A DNA stretch of 64,000 nt from Gammaproteobacteria bacterium (GCA_022820625.1 JAJEFE010000004.1:1-64000), one strand, 5' to 3'. Positions 42,447 through 52,338 are shown, counted from the stretch's first letter. The notes: generated by a model not told the origin, from the letters alone. Translations and numbers: made by a program.

Positions 42447-42515
42447 AGCGGCAGCCACCGTCCCGGCGCCGGTAATTGCGCCAGGTACAGCCGTACAACC
42501 AATGGAAGAAGAATC

Positions 42516-43535
42516 ATGGCAACAAGACACCGATTGACCGCGCAGGGAGCATGGCTCACGGCCACCTGTCTCCCTCTCGCCCTGGCCGGGTGCGGGATCC
42601 AGGAGGATTCGCAGACCGACGGGTCAGCCGACCCTCCGTTCACCATCCGCAACGTCACGGGCAACCTCTACGAGGCTCGCACGGCTTCCCATAACGCGGT
42701 TTTCCTGGCAACGACCGATGGCATCATCGTCGTCGATCCCCTGCGGGCGGATTTTGCGGAGTGGCTGGAGGGCGAACTGGCGGCCCGCTTCGATTCCGAA
42801 GTGGAGTACGTGATCTACAGTCACCACCATCCCGACCACGCGGCCGGGGGACAGGTCTTTGCCGACACGGCCATCTTCGTAGGTCATGAGAATACGGCCG
42901 CGAGGTTGGAGAGCGGGCTGCCGAGCAATGCGGCGCGTTCCGACGCCGACGGCAACGGCACTCTGGAACGGAGCGAGGCGGCCGGCGGCTACCTGGCCAG
43001 CTTCGACAGCACGGACACCGACGGGGACGGTAGCCTGAGCGGCTCGGAGATCAACGCCGGCACCCAGCCGCTGGACGTCACCTACACCGAGCAGATGATG
43101 CTGACCCTGGGTGACAGCACCGTGGAGTTGCATCATCCCAGTGCGGCGCATTCCGGCGACACAACCGTCGTGCTGTTCCCGAATGAGCGGGCAGCGTTTA
43201 CGGTGGATTTCCTCCACGCCCGACGTTTTCCGGGGACGCTCAGCGGCTATACGGTGGATGAGTACGAAGCGGCGCTCGCAACCGTTGATGCGCTGGACTT
43301 CGACATCCTGGTCACCGGGCACGGCAATGCGGGCACGAAAGCCGACGTCAGCGGCTTTCTCACATTGCTGCGCGACCTGGAGGCCGATGTCATGGCGGGG
43401 ATCGCCGCGGGCCTTGACCGGGAAACGCTTCAGGAGACGATCCTGCTGGCGGACTACAGCGACTGGCTGCTCTACGAGCAGCGCCGCGCCAACATCGTCG
43501 GCGAGATGTACGATACGCTCAGCGCCTCAGAGTAA
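42516..43535 (+). CDS. MBL-fold lipoprotein with two EF-hand loops
   Basis: The 339-residue protein has a lipoprotein signal with LALAGC. The MBL-fold core shows VVDPLRADF, the zinc motif SHHHPDHAAG and later HPSAAHSGDTTVV and VTGHGN. Between the first zinc motif and the second half an inserted segment (about 140-180) has two consecutive 12-residue EF-hand loops starting at D143 (D-A-D-G-N-G-T-L-E-R-S-E) and D167 (D-T-D-G-D-G-S-L-S-G-S-E), 24 residues apart as in a paired EF-hand. Such an insertion would add calcium binding to a metallohydrolase. The function is unknown. Confidence 0.85.
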   Translation: MATRHRLTAQGAWLTATCLPLALAGCGIQEDSQTDGSADPPFTIRNVTGNLYEARTASHNAVFLATTDGIIVVDPLRADFAEWLEGELAARFDSEVEYVIYSHHHPDHAAGGQVFADTAIFVGHENTAARLESGLPSNAARSDADGNGTLERSEAAGGYLASFDSTDTDGDGSLSGSEINAGTQPLDVTYTEQMMLTLGDSTVELHHPSAAHSGDTTVVLFPNERAAFTVDFLHARRFPGTLSGYTVDEYEAALATVDALDFDILVTGHGNAGTKADVSGFLTLLRDLEADVMAGIAAGLDRETLQETILLADYSDWLLYEQRRANIVGEMYDTLSASE

Positions 43536-43542
43536 TCCGCCC

Positions 43543-43839
43543 ATGTCCACCCTGGTACTGATCGTCAAGGTCACTGTCGATCCCGACTGCGTGGACCGGC
43601 TGAAACCCGCCATGCTCGAGAACGCCGCGCAATCCCGGCTTGAAAAAGACTGCTACGGATTCGATGTGAACGTATCCCAGGACGATCCGAATACTTTTCT
43701 CTTCTACGAGGTCTACAAGGATGCGGACGCCCTGGCGCGGCACCGCCAGACCCCGCACTTCCTGAACTACTGGAACCTGTTGCAGGAACTGGGCGACAAG
43801 GTCGAGCGCACGGCCCAGCTATACGACAAGCTGAACTGA
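43543..43839 (+). CDS. Antibiotic biosynthesis monooxygenase-type small protein
   Basis: The 98-residue protein matches the ABM/YgiN fold: STLVLIVKVTVDPDCVDRLKP, NTFLFYEVYKDADALARHRQTPHF and a closing LYDKL segment. Members act on quinones or as dimeric small monooxygenases. The start ATG lies eight bases after the stop of the MBL lipoprotein gene, so the two are cotranscribed. Confidence 0.85.
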   Translation: MSTLVLIVKVTVDPDCVDRLKPAMLENAAQSRLEKDCYGFDVNVSQDDPNTFLFYEVYKDADALARHRQTPHFLNYWNLLQELGDKVERTAQLYDKLN

Positions 43840-43905
43840 CGCCATCGCGGCGTGCAGCAGTACGCCCGAATTCCCCCGTGGCGGAAGCGGGAGCGAAGCC
43901 CCCTG

Positions 43906-44799
43906 TTACTCCACCAGTTCCCGGTCGATTCCCACCGCGGTCTCGATTGCCTTGCACACGGCTGACGTGTCCAGGTGATTGAGGCCCAGCGCGATGGCGG
44001 AATTGAACTTCTGCCGGGATGAAACGTAGAGGTCGATGGGTGACCTCATGCTGGCGGCAAATTCCGTGATGATCGCCGCGTCCTTTTCGTACACGTCGAA
44101 CATGGTGCCGCCGCCCTCGCGGTAGTCAGAAGCGGCCATCATCGCGCCGCGAATATCGAGCATTTTCGAGCCCCCGGCGCCTTTCGTGAGCACCCGGTGG
44201 ATCATCTGCGGATCGAGTCCCGCCTTCTGGCCCAAAACCATGCACTCGGCAGCGGCCGTCGTGTGAACATGGACCAGGTAGTTGGCCAGGAATTTCATGC
44301 GGCTGGCGTTGCCCACCTCGCCGACATAGAAGTTTGTCGCGGTGAAGCCCTCAAGGACGGGTACGGATTCCTCGTAGGCATCCTCGTCGCCGCTGACATA
44401 GATGGACGCCATCATCTTTGCCAGCATTGAAGGCGTCCCGCTGATGGGGGAATCCAGAAAGCGCATCCCGGCGGTCTCCAACCGGCCGTGGGCGAATACT
44501 TTCTGCTCGACGGTCAACGTACTGCACTCGATAAGGATCTGTCCCGACCCTGGTTGCTGGAGCACGCCGTCCATAACGTCCTCGAGGGCCTCGATATTCG
44601 GTAGCGACGTCGCCAGAATGTCGGCCCGCTGAGCCACCTCCGCCGATGATCCGGCCGCCATGAGCCCAGCATCCGCCAACGCTTCCATGCGCTCAGGCCT
44701 GATATCGAAGCCCGCGACCGCAAAGCCGTTTCCGAGCAGATTCCCTGCGATGTTTCCGCCCATGGGGCCCAGGCCAATGACGCCAACCGTTGGACTCAT
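43906..44799 (-). CDS. 3-hydroxyisobutyrate dehydrogenase-like oxidoreductase
   Basis: The 297-residue NAD(P)-dependent enzyme of the beta-hydroxyacid dehydrogenase family has the Rossmann motif GVIGLGPMGGNIA, the DSPISGTPSM substrate motif, and the GNASRMKFLANYLV segment with the catalytic Lys. Substrates in this family include hydroxyisobutyrate, tartronate semialdehyde and glyoxylate; which applies is unclear. It is divergent from the NCS2 permease gene. Confidence 0.88.
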   Translation of the reverse strand: MSPTVGVIGLGPMGGNIAGNLLGNGFAVAGFDIRPERMEALADAGLMAAGSSAEVAQRADILATSLPNIEALEDVMDGVLQQPGSGQILIECSTLTVEQKVFAHGRLETAGMRFLDSPISGTPSMLAKMMASIYVSGDEDAYEESVPVLEGFTATNFYVGEVGNASRMKFLANYLVHVHTTAAAECMVLGQKAGLDPQMIHRVLTKGAGGSKMLDIRGAMMAASDYREGGGTMFDVYEKDAAIITEFAASMRSPIDLYVSSRQKFNSAIALGLNHLDTSAVCKAIETAVGIDRELVE

Positions 44800-45030
44800 G
44801 TCCGATACTCCCGATCAACAAGATTCCTGCTTGTGCCGCGCGGCGAACCGCCGCGCCCGTTTTGCGCCGCGAAGTGTAGCGCGAATGGCCTGACTTTGTT
44901 ATTTGCAGGAATCACCGGCCGGGCGATGAAGCGGCGCCCCTTCCAGTATGATATGCGCGCTCTTGACGCTCGCGGCCAGACAGCAGGCGTGTCTGGATCA
45001 AGGCCGTCATAACGACAGAGGGTAAACGCA

Positions 45031-46791
45031 ATGGCAGTTGAGACAGGCGAACGCACTTCACCCATCCGCTACGAGGCCGACGAGACTCCGCCTCCCGCAC
45101 TCAGTTTCGGGCTGGGACTGCAGCTTGCCATTCTCTGCATTGCCGGCATCGTACTGACGCCGGCCATAGTGATCCGCGCCGCGGGCGGCTCCGAAGCGTA
45201 CCTCTCATGGGCGCTGTTCGCCGCCGTCGCCGTCAGCGGCGTGACCACGATACTCCAGGCGGTCAGGGTGGGCCGAATCGGGGCGGGTTATGTCCTCATG
45301 ATGGGCACGTCCGGCGCCTTCATCGCCATCTGCGTGACGGCGCTCGCCCAGGGCGGCCCGGCGATGCTGGCCACGCTGGTGGTGATCTCCTCGCTCTTTC
45401 AGTTCGCGCTGTCAAACCGCCTCTCGCTGTTGCGGCGCATCCTGACGCCGACGGTGGCCGGAACGGTGATCATGCTGATTGCCGTCACGGTGATGCCCAT
45501 CGTTTTCGACATGCTCACGGAGGTGCCGGAAGGCGGCCCGATATCGGGCGCCGCATTGAGCGCACTGGCAACCATCGTCGTGATCGTCGCAATCGGTTTG
45601 AAGGCGACGGGTGCGCTGCGCCTGTGGGCGCCGGTTATCGGCATCGTGGCGGGAACGGTCGTTGCGGCGTTTTTCGGGTTGTACGACACGGACATCATCG
45701 CCGAGGCCGCGTGGTTCGGCGTTCCGGCGGGCGCGTGGCCCGGCTTCGACCTGAGCTTCGGGCCGACCTTCTGGGCGCTGCTGCCGGCGTTCGTTTTCGT
45801 GACGCTGGTCGGCGCCATCGAAACGATCGGGGATTCGGTCGCCATCCAGCGCGTCTCCTGGCGGCGCGACCGGGCAGTTGACTTTCGTACCGTACAGGGC
45901 GCCGTGGCCGCCGACGGGGTGGGCAACCTGCTTTCCGGGCTCGCCGGCACCGTACCGAATACGACGTACTCCAGCAGCGTTTCGGTGACCGAACTGACGG
46001 GCGTGGCTGCCCGCAGTGTCGGCGTCGCCGCGGGCGCGGTGTTCATCGTGATGGCATTCCTGCCGAAGGTGCTCGCGACCATCCTGGCGATACCCGGGCC
46101 GGTGGCCGCCGCCTATATCACCGTGCTGATCTCGATGCTGTTCGTGGTCGGCATGAGAATCGTCATCCAGGACGGCATCGACCATCGCAACAGCCTGATC
46201 GCCGGTGTGTCGTTCTGGATAGGCGCCGGACTGCAAAGCGGCGTGATCTTTCCGGAGTACTTCTCCGAATTTGCCGGCGGCCTGCTCCAGAACGGCATGA
46301 CCGGCGGCGGCCTGATCGCGATCCTGCTGACCCTGTTCATCGAATTGACCGAACCGCGGCGGCGGCGCATCGAGGTGGCATTCGATACCTCCGCGCTGCC
46401 GACCATCAGGGAGTTTCTGGCCGATTTCGCCTCGGCCAGCGGTTGGGACGCGGCCATGGCGTACCGCCTCGATGCCGCCAGCGAGGAGACGCTGCTGACC
46501 TTGCTCGCCCAGGATGAATCCAGCGGAGAGTCGCTCAAGCGGCGGCTCCTGGTCGTCGCCCACAAGCACGCCGGCGAAGCGATACTGGACTTCGTCGCGG
46601 CCCCCGGCACGGCCAACCTGGAGGATCGCATCGCGCTGCTGGGCGAGCAGGCCGCGGCGACGTCCATCGAGCGGGAAGTCTCACTTCGGCTGTTGCGGCA
46701 CCTGGCCTCGTCGGTACGTCACCAGCAGTATCACGACACCGACATCGTGACGATCCGGGTGACGCCGCCCGAAGCAGTCCCAGCCGGCTAG
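45031..46791 (+). CDS. NCS2-type permease fused to an ATPase-like C-terminal domain
   Basis: The 586-residue protein has about 14 membrane segments over residues 25-440 with NCS2 features, including the central motif VGAIETIGDS and PNTTYSSSVSV. NCS2 permeases import uracil, xanthine or related bases. Residues about 448-586 are an additional soluble domain with a pattern (VAFDTSALPTIREFLADFA, then RRLLVVAHKHAGEAILDFV) resembling RsbW-type histidine-kinase-like ATPase domains, which is unusual for this family. The assignment of that domain is tentative. Its 3' end has a duplicated copy just downstream. Confidence 0.82.
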   Translation: MAVETGERTSPIRYEADETPPPALSFGLGLQLAILCIAGIVLTPAIVIRAAGGSEAYLSWALFAAVAVSGVTTILQAVRVGRIGAGYVLMMGTSGAFIAICVTALAQGGPAMLATLVVISSLFQFALSNRLSLLRRILTPTVAGTVIMLIAVTVMPIVFDMLTEVPEGGPISGAALSALATIVVIVAIGLKATGALRLWAPVIGIVAGTVVAAFFGLYDTDIIAEAAWFGVPAGAWPGFDLSFGPTFWALLPAFVFVTLVGAIETIGDSVAIQRVSWRRDRAVDFRTVQGAVAADGVGNLLSGLAGTVPNTTYSSSVSVTELTGVAARSVGVAAGAVFIVMAFLPKVLATILAIPGPVAAAYITVLISMLFVVGMRIVIQDGIDHRNSLIAGVSFWIGAGLQSGVIFPEYFSEFAGGLLQNGMTGGGLIAILLTLFIELTEPRRRRIEVAFDTSALPTIREFLADFASASGWDAAMAYRLDAASEETLLTLLAQDESSGESLKRRLLVVAHKHAGEAILDFVAAPGTANLEDRIALLGEQAAATSIEREVSLRLLRHLASSVRHQQYHDTDIVTIRVTPPEAVPAG

Positions 46792-46881
46792 CAGTACATA
46801 ACCGCGGCGTCCGGGATTGTGGAGTAACGCCTTCGGAGGCTGTACCGGGTGACGCCGCCCAAGGTAGTCCGGTCGGCTAGC
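46755..46881. repeat. Partial duplication of the permease 3' end
   Basis: A segment beginning CCGGGTGACGCCGCCC at 46755 and including the stop region recurs at 46845, period 90 bp, reaching about 46881 with a few substitutions. The second copy lies outside the gene. Confidence 0.7.
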
Positions 46882-48106
46882 CGACCCTGCGGAACCCATC
46901 TCCGGTACGGCGGGTTCTCAATTCTCGAAACGCCCTCGCCACCGTTCGCGCGTCGCTCGACTTCATGGCGGCCACGTTCACCCTGGCGTTCGGCAACATG
47001 TAGATATGAAACAGCTTTTCCATGAGCCGTTGCTCGTCCGCGCTGATCGGCAAACACGAAAACATCCCGAGCTGGCGTTCGATGAACGAAGCGTCATATC
47101 CATCTATCTCGGCTTCCAGCACTTCCCGCAGCATTGCGCGCTTCCTGACTATTTCGAGCCGCATTGCATCGAGTTCGGATCGCCACAGGTCCTCAAGATC
47201 ACGCGAAGAAAGGATTTCCAGAACGATGGCCGCTCCGTGATCCGGCGGCATGAAGTAGAGTTGCCGCGCCAGGTCCCTGAGCCGCCGCCTCAGACCGGCA
47301 GCGTCCCCTGTTCCGGGCGATACCACGACGGTCAGCATGCCGGCCCGCTCCCTGTAGATGCCGAAGGTCTTCGATGAAGACACCGCAAGCAGCATCTGAG
47401 GCACCTGGCCCGCCATCAGCCTGACCCCGGCGACATCTTCCTCGATACCCTGACCAAACCCCTGGTAGGCCACGTCGACAAAGGGTATGGCACGCTTTTC
47501 AGCAACCAGTTCGGAAACGACCTGCCACTGGTCCTGATCGAGGTCCTGTCCGGTAGGATTGTGGCAGCACCCGTGTAGCAGAAGCAGATCGTCGCGGCGC
47601 AAGCCATTCAGATCATCGAGCATTTCGTCGAACTGCGGGACCGATCCGTAGTGATCGTAGTAGCGGTAGGTCATGATCTGCATGCCCGCCTGTTCGAAGA
47701 ACTCGAGCTGGTGCGGCCACACGGGGTCCGATACCCACACTCTGGATCGGCGCGACAGGGTACGAACCAATTCGGCGCCCAGTCGCAACGCACTGCCGGC
47801 CCCGCCGGTTTGCGTCGAGATCACATGGCCATTCCCGGGCTCAGCGTGTTCCGGACCCAGTACCAGCCGTTCCACAACCCTGCAGTAGTCGAGGTTTCCC
47901 AGCGGGCCAATGTAGGATTTCGATCCCTCCCGCCTGACGACCCGCAGTTCCGCATCACGTACGGCCCTGAAAACGGGCACTTCACCCGAGTCGTCCCGAT
48001 ACACCCCTATGCCGAGGTCCATCCTGTCGGGGCTGCGGTCCGCGGCGAGACGGACAAACATGCTCTCAATGGGATCATCCTCGTAGAGGGACAATTCACG
48101 AAACAT
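46877..48106 (-). CDS. Aromatic/aspartate aminotransferase (class I)
   Basis: The 409-residue PLP enzyme has IGVYRDDSGEVPVF near the N-terminus, GCCHNPTGQDL, the PLP-Lys region SSSKTFGIYRERAG, and a C-terminal Arg-containing segment. This pattern matches TyrB/AspC transaminases of tyrosine, phenylalanine or aspartate. Start ATG 48106 has GGAGGAAACGG upstream. It is divergent from the TRAP transporter genes. Confidence 0.9.
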   Translation of the reverse strand: MFRELSLYEDDPIESMFVRLAADRSPDRMDLGIGVYRDDSGEVPVFRAVRDAELRVVRREGSKSYIGPLGNLDYCRVVERLVLGPEHAEPGNGHVISTQTGGAGSALRLGAELVRTLSRRSRVWVSDPVWPHQLEFFEQAGMQIMTYRYYDHYGSVPQFDEMLDDLNGLRRDDLLLLHGCCHNPTGQDLDQDQWQVVSELVAEKRAIPFVDVAYQGFGQGIEEDVAGVRLMAGQVPQMLLAVSSSKTFGIYRERAGMLTVVVSPGTGDAAGLRRRLRDLARQLYFMPPDHGAAIVLEILSSRDLEDLWRSELDAMRLEIVRKRAMLREVLEAEIDGYDASFIERQLGMFSCLPISADEQRLMEKLFHIYMLPNARVNVAAMKSSDARTVARAFRELRTRRTGDGFRRVG

Positions 48107-48218
48107 CCGTTTCCTCCGATTCCCGCCGGGGCTCAGGCAGCTTCACCTTTGCAAGCGGTCCTGACAAGTTCAATAATAATCGTTTCCGACCAGATCGATT
48201 CTTCCCCGGGGTATTCTC

Positions 48219-49319
48219 ATGAAATTGTCTGCAAGCAAGCGATTGGGGTTTGCGGCCCGCGTGGGGTTCGTGACTCGCGGCTTCGTTGTCATGTCTCTGC
48301 TGTTCGCCGGCAACTCTGCGCAGGCCGACAGGATCACTCTCCGGATCGCCACCGGGCATCCGCCGGGCGTCGTCTACGCGGGCCTGATGCAGACCTACTT
48401 CCAGGCCGAACTCAAGCGCCGGGTGGAGGAACGCACCGACCACACGATCAACTTCATCGAGGGTTACAGCGGCTCCATCGTCAGAACGTCCGAAACACTT
48501 GAAGGCGTGCAGAACGGCATCGTCGACATCGGCGGCTTCTGTTACTGCTTCGAACCCTCCAACCTGCCGCTGCACGCGTTCCAGGTGATGCTGCCGTTCG
48601 GGACAATGGACCCCACGGTCAGCCTGAAGATCGCCCAGGACGTCTACCGGGAGGTCCCCTACCTGACCGAGGTGTTCGAGGAAGAGTTCAACCAGAAACT
48701 GCTGGCGCGGATCGCCGATGCCGGCTACAACCTCGGCACGTCTTTCGACTGGAATACGGTCGAGGACCTGCGGGGCATCAAGATCGCCGGCGCCGGGCTG
48801 AACCTGAACTGGCTGCGCTACGCGGGCGCCACCCCCGTCCAGGGCGCCCTGCCCGAGGCCTATACGGGCCTGCGGACCAACGTATATGAAGGCTGGATCA
48901 TGTTTCCCAGCGCCTGGGTGCAGCTCAAGCTCTACGAGCCGGCGCCCTACTACACCATGATCGGCTTCGGCTCCATCACCTGGCACGGCTTGACCATCAA
49001 TCTCAATACCTGGAACCGGCTCCCCGTGGAAGTTCAGGAAATCCTCCTTGAAGTGTCTGCCGACTACGAGGAGCAGACCGGCTCCAACAACCTCGAGCGG
49101 TACGCGACCGACGTCGCGGCCTTGCAGGAACTGATCACCGTGAAGGAGTTGGGTCCCGAGGTGCGGGAGGAATGGGCGCAGTCGCTGGCCGACTGGCCCA
49201 GGCAGATGGCCGCGGAACTCGATGCCCAGGGCCTGCCGGGCACGCAGGTGCTTGAGACCACGCTGGAGGCGGCAGAAAGCTACGGGCATGTCTGGCCGGT
49301 CCGATATGAAATTCGATAG
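48219..49319 (+). CDS. dctP: TRAP transporter solute-binding protein (DctP family)
   Basis: The 366-residue periplasmic protein has a signal peptide and the TRAP SBP pattern (RITLRIATGHPPG, the LRGIKIAGAG segment). It captures a small carboxylate-type ligand and delivers it to the DctQM membrane parts encoded downstream. The ligand is not readable from sequence. Confidence 0.9.
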   Translation: MKLSASKRLGFAARVGFVTRGFVVMSLLFAGNSAQADRITLRIATGHPPGVVYAGLMQTYFQAELKRRVEERTDHTINFIEGYSGSIVRTSETLEGVQNGIVDIGGFCYCFEPSNLPLHAFQVMLPFGTMDPTVSLKIAQDVYREVPYLTEVFEEEFNQKLLARIADAGYNLGTSFDWNTVEDLRGIKIAGAGLNLNWLRYAGATPVQGALPEAYTGLRTNVYEGWIMFPSAWVQLKLYEPAPYYTMIGFGSITWHGLTINLNTWNRLPVEVQEILLEVSADYEEQTGSNNLERYATDVAALQELITVKELGPEVREEWAQSLADWPRQMAAELDAQGLPGTQVLETTLEAAESYGHVWPVRYEIR

Positions 49320-49414
49320 CGGCGCGAATCGCAGTATCCGATAGCCTGGCAACCTGTGCTAGCGCTTTATTCAACCGATCATTGCGCATCGGCGCCCGCC
49401 TTACAGGAACAGCT

Positions 49415-49954
49415 GTGTCGATCGTCAAGCTGAGCGACCGCCTGACCCGCGCCCTGCTGGTCCTCGCCGCGATCTGGGCTTTTGTCCTGACGTTCTTCAT
49501 CATCGCCGACATCGTCGGGCGCAGCGTCTTCAACTCGCCGGTATACGGCGTGCCCGAGATCGTCATGAACTCCATCGTGATGATTGTATTCCTGCAGGCC
49601 GGCTACGCCATTCGCAGCGGCGCCATGCTGCGGGCCGACTTCCTGGCACAGCGATTCCCACCGCTGTTCGGGCGGATCGCCCTGGCGGTGGGCTATCTCC
49701 TGGGGGCGGTGTTCTTCGCGATGATCCTGCTCGGCGGTTGGGAGGCGGCGATCCGATCCTGGGTTGCCGGGGAGTACGAGGGCGAAGGCGCGCTGCGCGT
49801 CCCGGCCTGGCCGACCCGGTGGACGATCCTGGTCGGCAGCGCCCTGGCCTGCTTCAACTACCTGCTGATGGCGTATCTCGACATCTTTCGTCCGGAGGCG
49901 CTGCGTTCAGCCACGCAGCAGGTCGCCTCCGATACGAAAGGCGAGAATCCGTAG
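49415..49954 (+). CDS. dctQ: TRAP transporter small membrane subunit (DctQ)
   Basis: The 179-residue protein has four membrane segments (LVLAAIWAFVLTFFIIADIVG, then IVMNSIVMIVFLQAGYAI and two more). GTG at 49415 is chosen because AGGAAC lies just upstream; the ORF extends to a TTG at 49382. It is placed between the binding-protein and DctM genes as usual. Confidence 0.88.
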   Translation: MSIVKLSDRLTRALLVLAAIWAFVLTFFIIADIVGRSVFNSPVYGVPEIVMNSIVMIVFLQAGYAIRSGAMLRADFLAQRFPPLFGRIALAVGYLLGAVFFAMILLGGWEAAIRSWVAGEYEGEGALRVPAWPTRWTILVGSALACFNYLLMAYLDIFRPEALRSATQQVASDTKGENP

Positions 49955-49968
49955 GCGAGGCCGGGAGC

Positions 49969-51315
49969 ATGTTCGACGTCAACATCGCCACCGTCCTCGT
50001 CGTCAGTCTGCTGGTCATGGTGGCATTGGGCGTGCACATCGCCATTGCCCTCGGCATGGCCAGCGCGCTCGGCATCTTTCTCGTCACCGGCGGCAGCTTC
50101 GACGTGGTGCTGGCCATGCTCGGCAGCACGGCCTACGAGGCCTTGCGCGCCTACGAATTCGCTGTGATCCCCCTGTTCATGCTGATGGGCGAGTTCGTCA
50201 GCCGTTCGGGCGCGGTCACCGATGTCTACCGGGCCATCCACCGCGGGCTGCAGCGCCTGCCCGGGCGACTGGCTGTTGCGACCCTGCTCGGCAACGCGAT
50301 CTTCTCCTTCGTCACTGGCGTGAGCATCGCATCGGCCGCCGCATTCTCCCGCATCGCCTATCCGGAAATGAAGCGCTTCGGATACCACCGCGGTTTCGCC
50401 CTGGGCGCGGTGGCCGGCTCCAGTTGCCTGGGGATGCTGATACCGCCCAGCGTACTGATGATCGTGTGGGGCCTGCTGACCGAGCGCTCCATCGGCCAGA
50501 TCTTCCTGGCCGGCGTGCTGCCGGGATTGCTGCTGGTCAGCCTGTTCGTCTGCTACGTGCTGGTGTCGGCGGTGGCGCGTCCGGCGCTGGTGGGTGGAGG
50601 CAGGGAGACGGCCGCGGGCGCCACACCGGAAGATGACATCCCCCAGGCTGGCCGATGGCAAACCTGGAGTAGCGGCATTGGAATCCTGTTGGTTGTCGTC
50701 GCTGTTCTTGGTGGCATCTGGTTCGGCGTCTTTACGCCCACGGAGGGCGCGGGCGCCGGCGCCTTCATCGGGCTCATATTGGCCATCGTCAAGGGGATGC
50801 GGCTCCGCGGCGCCATAGACGCGATCCTCTCCGTAGGTCGTACGTCGGCCCCGATCCTGCTATTGCTGGTTTCCGCCGCGCTCTACTCCCGCACGCTCGC
50901 CATGACCGGCGTATCCAGCGGAATACAGGGCGCCTTCCTGGGGACGGATCTGCTGCCGTGGATGCTGCTGGCGCTCATGATCGGCATCTGGTTCATCCTC
51001 GGGATGGTCATCGACTCCATCTCCATCATGCTGCTGACGCTGACCATCTTCGAGCCCATCGCGGTGAGCCTGGGATACGACCCCATCGCATTCGCGATCA
51101 TCGGCATCCTCGCCATTGAAGCGGGCCTGCTCACGCCACCGTTCGGACTGCTGGTCTATACCGTCAAGGCCGCGATCCGCGACGAGGACGAGAGCATCTC
51201 GATCATGGAAATCTTCAGGAGTTCCACGCCGTACTGGATCATCATGCTGGTAGGCCTGATCGCGATCGTCAATTTCCCGCAGATAGCAACGTATCTGCCG
51301 AGCCTGGTGTTCTAG
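49969..51315 (+). CDS. dctM: TRAP transporter large membrane subunit (DctM)
   Basis: The 448-residue protein has about 12 membrane segments and DctM signatures: LGVHIAIALGMASALG, AVIPLFMLMGEFVSRSG, and IPPSVLMIVWG. It is the Na+-dependent translocation unit of the TRAP system. Stop and start of neighbouring genes are closely spaced, so dctPQM is an operon. Confidence 0.9.
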   Translation: MFDVNIATVLVVSLLVMVALGVHIAIALGMASALGIFLVTGGSFDVVLAMLGSTAYEALRAYEFAVIPLFMLMGEFVSRSGAVTDVYRAIHRGLQRLPGRLAVATLLGNAIFSFVTGVSIASAAAFSRIAYPEMKRFGYHRGFALGAVAGSSCLGMLIPPSVLMIVWGLLTERSIGQIFLAGVLPGLLLVSLFVCYVLVSAVARPALVGGGRETAAGATPEDDIPQAGRWQTWSSGIGILLVVVAVLGGIWFGVFTPTEGAGAGAFIGLILAIVKGMRLRGAIDAILSVGRTSAPILLLLVSAALYSRTLAMTGVSSGIQGAFLGTDLLPWMLLALMIGIWFILGMVIDSISIMLLTLTIFEPIAVSLGYDPIAFAIIGILAIEAGLLTPPFGLLVYTVKAAIRDEDESISIMEIFRSSTPYWIIMLVGLIAIVNFPQIATYLPSLVF

Positions 51316-51354
51316 AAGAATACGCAGGTTTACGGCTGCCGAGGGGACTGACTG

Positions 51355-52338
51355 TTACTCCAGATCGAGGCCGAACAGTTCGATGGCGTTGGTGCGGCCG
51401 ATCCTGACGCGTTCCTCTTCGGAAATTTCCGTCGTGGCGTCGTACCAGTTCGCGGCATCCTGCATGCTCTCGAAGGGGTAGTCGGCGCAGAAGAGCACCT
51501 TGTCGGTTCCCATCACGTCGAGGGTGTTGCGGAAGGCCGGATCGTTGAAGAAGCCGCTGGTGGTTACTACGAAGTGGTCGAGGAAGTATTCGCCAAGGGG
51601 CCGCTTGCCGCGGTAGTCGCGCCGGGAGAAGCGCATCCGCGCGTCGATTCGCCACAACCCGTGGGGAATGAACTCGCCCAGGTGGCCGATGACGATCTTC
51701 AGGTTGGGATAGTCGTCGAAGAGCCCCGAGCCGCACAGCCGCAGGGAGTGGATAGAGGTCTCGACCGCGAAGCCCCACGGCGCGCTCATGAGCCAGGGGT
51801 GGCCCTCGTAATTCTGTGCCCGCGACGGAATCTGCATCCGCGGGTGCAGGTAGAACGGCACGTCGAGTTCCGACACCGTGGCCCAGAACGGCCGGTATTC
51901 GGGGATGTCGTAGTAGATGGCGGAATCGGGCACGTCCTTCTGGGTGAAGCCGTTGACGATGGCGCCCTTGAAGCCAAGCTCGCTGATGCAGCGAGTCAGT
52001 TCGGCCGAGGCCGCGTCCGGGTCCTGCATGGGCAGCGCGGCGAGGCCTCCGTAGCGATCGGGATGCCGCGCCATGGCCTCGGCGATGGCGTCGTTGCCCT
52101 TTCGCGCCACCCGGATTGCCTCGTCGGTGTCGAGAATCCTCTGAATCCCGGGAGCGTTAAGGGACAGCAGGGCGAACTCGATGCCGGTATCGTCCATGTT
52201 GCCGAGCCGGCGGGCGCCGACATCCAGGAGCTGTAGCGTGAAGTCGTCCCAGCGTCCGGAATCTCCGGCGAAACTGCGTGTCTCCGACACTGTCTCCGGA
52301 ATTGCCATGTGCTCTTCGAATGCGATTTTTCCTTGCAT
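51355..52338 (-). CDS. Resorcylate decarboxylase-like amidohydrolase
   Basis: The 327-residue protein is an amidohydrolase-2 family member closely patterned on gamma-resorcylate decarboxylase: start IAFEEHMAIPET, SLNAPGIQ, DPDAASAEL, FKGAIVNGFTQKD, FYLHPRMQIP, IGHLGE and CADYPFE. Candidate metal ligands are the Glu and His in EEH, the His of FYLHPR, and the Asp of CADYP. Such enzymes reversibly decarboxylate 2,6-dihydroxybenzoate or related acids. The start ATG has AGGAGGAGC upstream. It is the most specific hint of aromatic acid metabolism in the window. Confidence 0.85.
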   Translation of the reverse strand: MQGKIAFEEHMAIPETVSETRSFAGDSGRWDDFTLQLLDVGARRLGNMDDTGIEFALLSLNAPGIQRILDTDEAIRVARKGNDAIAEAMARHPDRYGGLAALPMQDPDAASAELTRCISELGFKGAIVNGFTQKDVPDSAIYYDIPEYRPFWATVSELDVPFYLHPRMQIPSRAQNYEGHPWLMSAPWGFAVETSIHSLRLCGSGLFDDYPNLKIVIGHLGEFIPHGLWRIDARMRFSRRDYRGKRPLGEYFLDHFVVTTSGFFNDPAFRNTLDVMGTDKVLFCADYPFESMQDAANWYDATTEISEEERVRIGRTNAIELFGLDLE

